A program made the position numbers and the translations under genes. Positions 59,897 through 64,000 of a DNA stretch of 64,000 bases are shown here, one piece after another. The notes under the pieces were generated by a model that was given only the letters and a program-made list of their open reading frames with translations, had not been told where the DNA came from and searched no databases. The number at the start of each line of letters is the position of its first letter. The first letter of the stretch is position 1. Source of the stretch: Actinomadura latina NBRC 106108 (GTDB lineage Bacteria; Actinomycetota; Actinomycetes; Streptosporangiales; Streptosporangiaceae); NCBI RefSeq assembly GCF_001552195.1, contig NZ_BCQS01000005.1:124001-188000 (forward strand). Reading direction: 5' to 3'.

Positions 59897-60491
59897 GGAC
59901 GCCGTCGCCGGGCACCACGGTGCCGGGGACGCCGATGACGCCCGCGGCGCCGGCCGACGCGGCGGCCGCGTGCGGGACGGGGCGGATCCGGCCGCCGCTC
60001 GCCCGGCCGGTCTCGGTGTCGAAGAAGGCCGGGTCCTCGGCCTCCTTCATGCCGAGCGCCTTGGCCTTGCGCGACAGCCCCGCCGGGGAGCCCTCGCGCG
60101 CGTTCTCCTCTTCCAGGGACTGGCGCTGCTGCTCGAGCTGCTTGTTGCTCTGCTGCAGCCGCGTCAGCGTGAAAGCGTCCTGGGCGAGGACGGTGTTCAG
60201 CAGCAGCAGGCTCACCAGGGCGCCGCCGAGCAGCCCGACGATGAGCAGCACGAACGGCGTGCGAGGCGCGGCCCGCTCGACCGCGGCCGGGCGGGTCCGG
60301 ACGGCCGCCGCCTTCGTGCTCCTCGCCTTGGCGCTCTTCTTGGGCGCGGCCTTGGCCGGCGCCTTGGCCGGCGCCTTGGGCGCGGTCTTCACGGCCGTCG
60401 CCGTCGCCGCCCCGGTCCCGGCGGCCGGTGCCGCGGCCGTCCTCTTCTTCTTGGGCGCCTTAACCGGCGGGCGCCTGCTCGTCGTCGTCAT
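59877..60491 (-). CDS. ftsL: FtsL-like septum protein
   Basis: 204 residues: an N-terminal ~75-residue basic tail with Lys-Ala-Pro repeats ([16 protein letters not shown]), one membrane helix ([20 protein letters not shown]), then a short coiled coil ([22 protein letters not shown]) as in FtsL/DivIC, and a Gly/Ala/Pro tail. Needed to hold FtsQ, FtsW and FtsI together. Start overlaps rsmH by ATGA; the stop lies in the 23-bp repeat array. Confidence 0.9.
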   Translation of the reverse strand: MTTTSRRPPVKAPKKKRTAAAPAAGTGAATATAVKTAPKAPAKAPAKAAPKKSAKARSTKAAAVRTRPAAVERAAPRTPFVLLIVGLLGGALVSLLLLNTVLAQDAFTLTRLQQSNKQLEQQRQSLEEENAREGSPAGLSRKAKALGMKEAEDPAFFDTETGRASGGRIRPVPHAAAASAGAAGVIGVPGTVVPGDGVRERGTR

Positions 60492-61492
60492 GTCGCCTCC
60501 CGGACCCGCTCCGCGGCGCGCATCCGCACCGATCCGGCCCGTGGGTTGGTCGTGGTCTCCTCGCCGGACGGCAGCTCGGCCCCGCGCGTCAGGAGCCGGA
60601 ACCTCGGCTCGTGCTCGGGCAGCGGGACGGGCAGGTCCGGCGGGGTGGTGTCGGCCGCCTGGGCGGCGAGGACGCGCTTGGTGATGCGGTCCTCGAGGGA
60701 GTGGTAGGAGAGGACGGCGACCCGGCCGCCGACCGGGAGCGCGTCCAGGGCGGCGGGCAGCGCCCGGCGCCAGTTGTCGAGTTCGCCGTTCACCTCGATC
60801 CGCAGCGCCTGGAAGGTGCGCTTGGCCGGGTTGCCGCCGGTGCGGCGGGTCGCGGCCGGGATGGAGGTGCGCACGAGGTCGGCGAGCCGGCGGGTGGTCT
60901 CCAGCGGCGCGCGCTCGCGCTCGCGGACGATGGCCGAGGCGATCCGCTGGGCGAACCGCTCCTCGCCGTACTCGCGCAGGATCCGGGCGAGCTCGGCGGG
61001 CGGGTAGCCGTTGACGACCTCGGCGGCGGTGAGGCGCTGGGTGCGGTCCATCCGCATGTCGAGCGGCGCGTCGTAGGAGTAGGCGAAGCCGCGGCCCGCC
61101 TCGTCGAGCTGCGGGGAGGACACCCCGAGGTCGAACAGGACGGCGTCCACCGCGGGCACGCCGAGCCGGCCGAGCACCTCGGGGATGCGGTCGTAGACGG
61201 CGTGCTCCAGGGTCACCCGGTCGCCGAAGGGCGCGAGCCGGCGCGCGGAGCGCTCCAGCGCGACGGTGTCGCGGTCGAGGCCGATCAGGCGGAGCCGCGG
61301 GACGGCCCGCAGCATCGCCTCGGCGTGGCCGCCCATGCCGAGCGTGGCGTCGAGGTAGACGGGGGCGCGGCCGGTGACGGCCTCGGCGGCGGGGACGAGG
61401 ACCTCCAGGACGCGGCCGAGCATGACCGGGACGTGGCCGTCCTCCGGCCCCCGGTCGGACGCGCGGCCGGACGTGCGGTCGCCTGCGTCCAT
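60488..61492 (-). CDS. rsmH: 16S rRNA m4C1402 methyltransferase
   Basis: SAM-dependent N4-methylation of C1402 in 16S rRNA. 334 residues; SAM motif [45 protein letters not shown] and [17 protein letters not shown] has AGGGGG upstream. It follows mraZ after 245 bases. Confidence 0.97.
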   Translation of the reverse strand: MDAGDRTSGRASDRGPEDGHVPVMLGRVLEVLVPAAEAVTGRAPVYLDATLGMGGHAEAMLRAVPRLRLIGLDRDTVALERSARRLAPFGDRVTLEHAVYDRIPEVLGRLGVPAVDAVLFDLGVSSPQLDEAGRGFAYSYDAPLDMRMDRTQRLTAAEVVNGYPPAELARILREYGEERFAQRIASAIVRERERAPLETTRRLADLVRTSIPAATRRTGGNPAKRTFQALRIEVNGELDNWRRALPAALDALPVGGRVAVLSYHSLEDRITKRVLAAQAADTTPPDLPVPLPEHEPRFRLLTRGAELPSGEETTTNPRAGSVRMRAAERVREAT

Positions 61493-61737
61493 GGTTCACC
61501 CCCTGTACTGCCACTTCGCTCGCGGACTGTGTGGCATCGCCGGTCCGGACCGTCCCGTGCCCCCGGCGGCGGCCTCGCCCGGCCAGGTCCCCATCCGCTG
61601 CCCTAGAGGAAGATCACCGCGTTTCCGCGGGGGGTCGCCGTCTGGCACCGGGGAAGCTGCGCCAGCTGGCTCGGAGAGCGGCTGGAGACCTGGCCGAACG
61701 TGGGCCATAGCCGGTCAACGGACCGACGAGTCTTCGC

Positions 61738-62169
61738 TCAGAGGATCCCTGGCAACACCTCCTCCGAGACATCGGAGAACGTCTGCTCCTCCTGCTCCAG
61801 GTAGGTCTCCCAGGCCTGGGCGTCCCAGATCTCCAGACGCGTGTTGGCCCCGATGACCGTGCAGTCGCGGGTGAGACCCGCGTACTTGCGGAGCGGCGAA
61901 GGAATCGTGACGCGGCCCTGCTTGTCCGGTACCTCGTCGGAGGCGCTGGCGAAGAAGACCCGGCTGTAGCCCCGGACCGCCTTCTCGGTGACCGGCGCGG
62001 CACGCAGAGCCTCGGTGATCCGCTGGAACTCCGCCATGGGGAAGACGTACAGGCAGCGTTCCTGGCCCTTCGTGATCACCAATCCCCCCGACAGCTCCTC
62101 GCGGTACTTCGCCGGCAGGAACAGTCGTCCCTTGTCGTCGAGGCGCGGCGAATGGGTGCCGAGGAACAC
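61738..62169 (-). CDS. mraZ: Transcriptional regulator MraZ
   Basis: Dimeric/oligomeric AbrB-fold regulator that binds direct repeats at its own promoter. 143 residues, two halves each with a DxxGR motif ([36 protein letters not shown]). GTG 62169 (VFLGTHSPR) has GGGAGG upstream and gives the standard length; the GTG at 62178 is a weaker choice. First gene of the dcw cluster. Confidence 0.96.
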   Translation of the reverse strand: MFLGTHSPRLDDKGRLFLPAKYREELSGGLVITKGQERCLYVFPMAEFQRITEALRAAPVTEKAVRGYSRVFFASASDEVPDKQGRVTIPSPLRKYAGLTRDCTVIGANTRLEIWDAQAWETYLEQEEQTFSDVSEEVLPGIL

Positions 62170-62206
62170 CGGCCCCACCTCCCGCGCCGCATGAGGTGCT
62201 ACCGCC

Positions 62207-62248
62207 CCCCACGGCGCCCCACTCTACTCCACTCTTCCCCACCGTCAA
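62207..62248 (-). promoter_or_regulatory. mraZ promoter overlaid by MraZ boxes
   Basis: Four GTGGGG-type boxes (third copy GTGGAG) at exactly 10-bp spacing: 62207-62212, 62217-62222, 62227-62232, 62237-62242. TTGACG at 62243-62248, a 16-base spacer and TAGAGT at 62221-62226 form a promoter lying inside the boxes, implying autorepression. Box form and spacing match known MraZ-binding repeats. Confidence 0.75.
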
Positions 62249-62564
62249 CAAGAAAAACATCGCTCGCGGGCGAATTCGGCGAACGAAAGTGCAGGTCAGA
62301 GGGGGTGGTGCGGAGTGGGGCCCAGCGGCCGCCGGTGCGCGTGCCGGACGGCCCGCGGACGCCCTCAAGCGACCTTCACGGGTTTCGGCGGGTGCTGGAT
62401 GATCGTGGTGGAGCAGAGTGGTGAGCAGGGCGGCGGGCGGGCGGGCGCCTCCGGGCGGCGTTCGCCGTCCTTCCCGTGGAGCACAATGGGCTCGCGTTCC
62501 CCATGAACATCGCAGTGGGCCTTCCGACGACGTACTGTCGGGTGGAACGGCTGAGGAGGGTTTG
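62249..62564. other. Divergent region between mraZ and moxR
   Basis: The left part is AT-rich (62249-62290) upstream of the mraZ promoter. TACTGT at 62533-62538 is a candidate -10 for moxR without a clear -35. Short frames in both directions look random; no gene is supported. Confidence 0.5.
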
Positions 62565-63611
62565 GTGGCAGTAGGCACGCACGGCGAGTCGTTCATGGAG
62601 ACCGACCCCCCGGCGCCCCGCCCTGCCCGGCGCCGCGCATCGGGGGGCGAGGGGACGGGCCACGCGCTCGACGGGCTCGCCCACATCGCGAACAAGATCC
62701 GGGACGCCGTGGAGTCGGTGATCGAGGGCAAGCCCTCGGCGGTGCGGCTCGCGCTCACGGTGCTGCTGGCCGAGGGGCACCTCCTGATCGAGGACGTGCC
62801 CGGAGTCGGCAAGACGATGCTCGCCAAAGCGCTGGCGCGCTCGGTCGACTGCTCGGTGCGGCGCGTCCAGTTCACCCCCGACCTGCTGCCCAGCGACATC
62901 ACCGGCGTCAGCGCCTACAACCAGGAGCTGCGCGAGTTCGAGTTCAAGCCGGGCCCGGTCTTCGCCAACATCGTGGTGGGCGACGAGATCAACCGGGCCT
63001 CCCCCAAGACGCAGTCGGCGCTGCTGGAGTGCATGGAGGAACGCCAGGTCACCGTCGACGGCACCACCTACGCGCTGGAGCCGCCGTTCATGGTGATCTC
63101 CACGCAGAACCCGGTGGAGATGGAGGGGACCTACCCGCTGCCGGAGGCGCAGCGCGACCGGTTCACCGCCCGCATCTCGATGGGCTACCCCGACCCGGCC
63201 GCGGAGCTGGAGATGCTCGACACGCACGGCCAGGCGTCCCCGCTCGACCGGCTCACCCCCGTCGCGCACGCCGCCGACGTCCGCGACCTCATCGAGGTGG
63301 TGCGGCGCCAGCACGTCGCGCCCGCGGTGAAGCAGTACGCGATCGACCTCGTCGCCGCCACCCGCAAGCACCCCGAGCTGCGGCTCGGCGCGTCCCCGCG
63401 GGCGACCCTGCACCTGGTGCGGGCAGCGCGCGCGTACGCGGCGCTCGACGACCGCGACTACGTCGTCCCCGACGACGTCCAGGACCTCGCCGTCCCCGTC
63501 CTCGCGCACCGGCTGCTGCCGACCGCGGAGGCGCAGGTGGAGCGGCGCCGTCCCGAGCAGGTCGTGGCCGACCTGGTGAAGCGCCTGCCGGTGCCCTCCC
63601 CCGGGAAGTGA
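62565..63611 (+). CDS. MoxR family AAA ATPase
   Basis: 348 residues. Walker A EDVPGVGKTMLAK, Walker B VVGDEINRASPKTQSALLE, sensor STQNPVEMEGTYPLPEAQRDRF, and an arginine-finger/C-lid region. MoxR ATPases act as chaperones, typically with DUF58 and transglutaminase genes, as found next. GTG 62565 has GAGGAGGG upstream; a TTG one codon earlier is possible. Divergent from mraZ. Confidence 0.93.
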   Translation: MAVGTHGESFMETDPPAPRPARRRASGGEGTGHALDGLAHIANKIRDAVESVIEGKPSAVRLALTVLLAEGHLLIEDVPGVGKTMLAKALARSVDCSVRRVQFTPDLLPSDITGVSAYNQELREFEFKPGPVFANIVVGDEINRASPKTQSALLECMEERQVTVDGTTYALEPPFMVISTQNPVEMEGTYPLPEAQRDRFTARISMGYPDPAAELEMLDTHGQASPLDRLTPVAHAADVRDLIEVVRRQHVAPAVKQYAIDLVAATRKHPELRLGASPRATLHLVRAARAYAALDDRDYVVPDDVQDLAVPVLAHRLLPTAEAQVERRRPEQVVADLVKRLPVPSPGK

Positions 63612-63614
63612 CCG

Positions 63615-64000
63615 GTGCGACGCGCGCTGGCCGGCCTCACCACGCGCGGGCGGTCCTTCGTGGCCGCCGGCGCGACCGCGATCGTGTGCGCCGTCGTCCT
63701 CGGCGAGCGCGATCTACTGCGGGCCGGGGTGCTCGTGCTGGTGCTGCCGCTGCTGTGCATGCTCGCGGTCTCGCGGACCCGGTACCGGCTGGCGTGCGCG
63801 CGGCGGCTGGAGCCGGCGCGGCTGCCGGTCGGCCATGAGGCCCGCGTCGACCTGCGGCTGGAGAACGTGTCGCGGCTGCCGAGCGGGGTGCTGATGGTGG
63901 AGGACCGGGTCCCGTACGCGCTCGGCGGCCGGGCCCGGTTCGTGCTGGAGCGGATCGAGCCGCACGGCTCCCGCCAGCTCGGCTACCGGATCCGGTCGGA
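63615..64000 (+). CDS. DUF58 family protein (partial)
   Basis: The 128 visible codons begin MRRALAGLTTRG; two membrane helices (SFVAAGATAIVCAVVLG and AGVLVLVLPLLCMLAV) and the start of the beta-rich domain (HEARVDLRLENVS) typical of DUF58 partners of MoxR. GTG start three bases after moxR. It runs off the right edge, so no judgement on the VWA-like part. Confidence 0.85.
   Translation, partial: MRRALAGLTTRGRSFVAAGATAIVCAVVLGERDLLRAGVLVLVLPLLCMLAVSRTRYRLACARRLEPARLPVGHEARVDLRLENVSRLPSGVLMVEDRVPYALGGRARFVLERIEPHGSRQLGYRIRS

Noticed and set aside
61614..61635. CCGCG-TTTC-CGCGG hairpin between mraZ and rsmH as a terminator
   Set aside because: Only 5 bp with no T tract on either strand; too weak to call.

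Overview
The window is a very GC-rich stretch of chromosome from a filamentous-type actinobacterium. Evidence: a dcw cluster without ftsA but with sepF-yggT-divIVA (wag31); a trp/his complement without trpF, served by a PriA-type isomerase; an ileS T-box of the translational type; frequent GTG starts; and many NTGA overlaps between genes. MurE carries the DNPR meso-diaminopimelate motif. Gene order is compatible with Streptosporangiales/Thermomonosporaceae (Actinomadura-like), but that placement is inference. It reads as core chromosome: no IS element, prophage, CRISPR array, tRNA or rRNA was found.

Layout. 1-4.9 kb (minus): hisI, Trp-associated membrane protein, orphan response regulator, DUF2752, trpC, trpB, trpA (cut by the edge). 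5.0-6.2 kb: cold-shock protein and a mycothiol-dependent-isomerase-like protein. 6.3-11.3 kb: heterodimeric ABC exporter and a HEAT-repeat protein. 11.3-14.7 kb: two small lipoproteins, a nucleosidase-like protein, a winged-helix AlkZ/YcaQ-like protein and a membrane protein. 14.9-18.7 kb: paired acyl-CoA dehydrogenase subunits (the second with an apparent frameshift) and a CocE/NonD hydrolase. 18.7-24.9 kb (minus): his operon hisD-C-B-(56-aa membrane protein)-H-priA-F-ATP-grasp. 25-28.5 kb: PhzF, LON-domain protein, YbaK, DUF2567, and a DUF6882-like protein. 28.5-32 kb: dnaE. 32.2-33.9 kb: attenuator-like leader, chorismate mutase, azlC, azlD. 33.9-36 kb: rluD, lspA, dksA-like. 36.2-39.7 kb: T-box and ileS. 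39.8-42 kb: DUF1707/LiaF-like protein and a membrane protein with two small H/C-C-C motifs. 42.2-62.2 kb (minus): the full division and cell-wall cluster mraZ-rsmH-ftsL-ftsI-murE-murF-mraY-murD-ftsW-murG-murC-ftsQ-ftsZ-pgeF-yggS-sepF-yggT-divIVA. 62.5-64 kb: moxR and a DUF58 gene, cut by the edge.

How genes work together. TrpC, TrpB and TrpA perform the last steps of tryptophan synthesis; PriA supplies the missing TrpF activity and the HisA step, linking the two clusters. In the dcw block the Mur enzymes and MraY/MurG build lipid II, FtsW/FtsI polymerise and cross-link it at the septum, FtsQ/L and FtsZ/SepF/DivIVA organise the machinery, and MraZ boxes overlie the mraZ promoter. DksA-like, LspA and RluD form a compact overlapping operon.

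The most unusual structure is at the ftsL-ftsI junction: five tandem 23-bp repeats turn a one-step GTGA stop/start overlap into a chain of four 8-codon minicistrons, each overlapping the next by GTGA and ending on the ftsI start. Other leads are a leaderless Phe-containing leader peptide plus terminator before chorismate mutase, a 56-aa membrane protein inside the his operon, about a dozen leaderless-type promoters (TANNNT-like element, 6-7 nt, start codon), and the frameshifted acyl-CoA dehydrogenase subunit.
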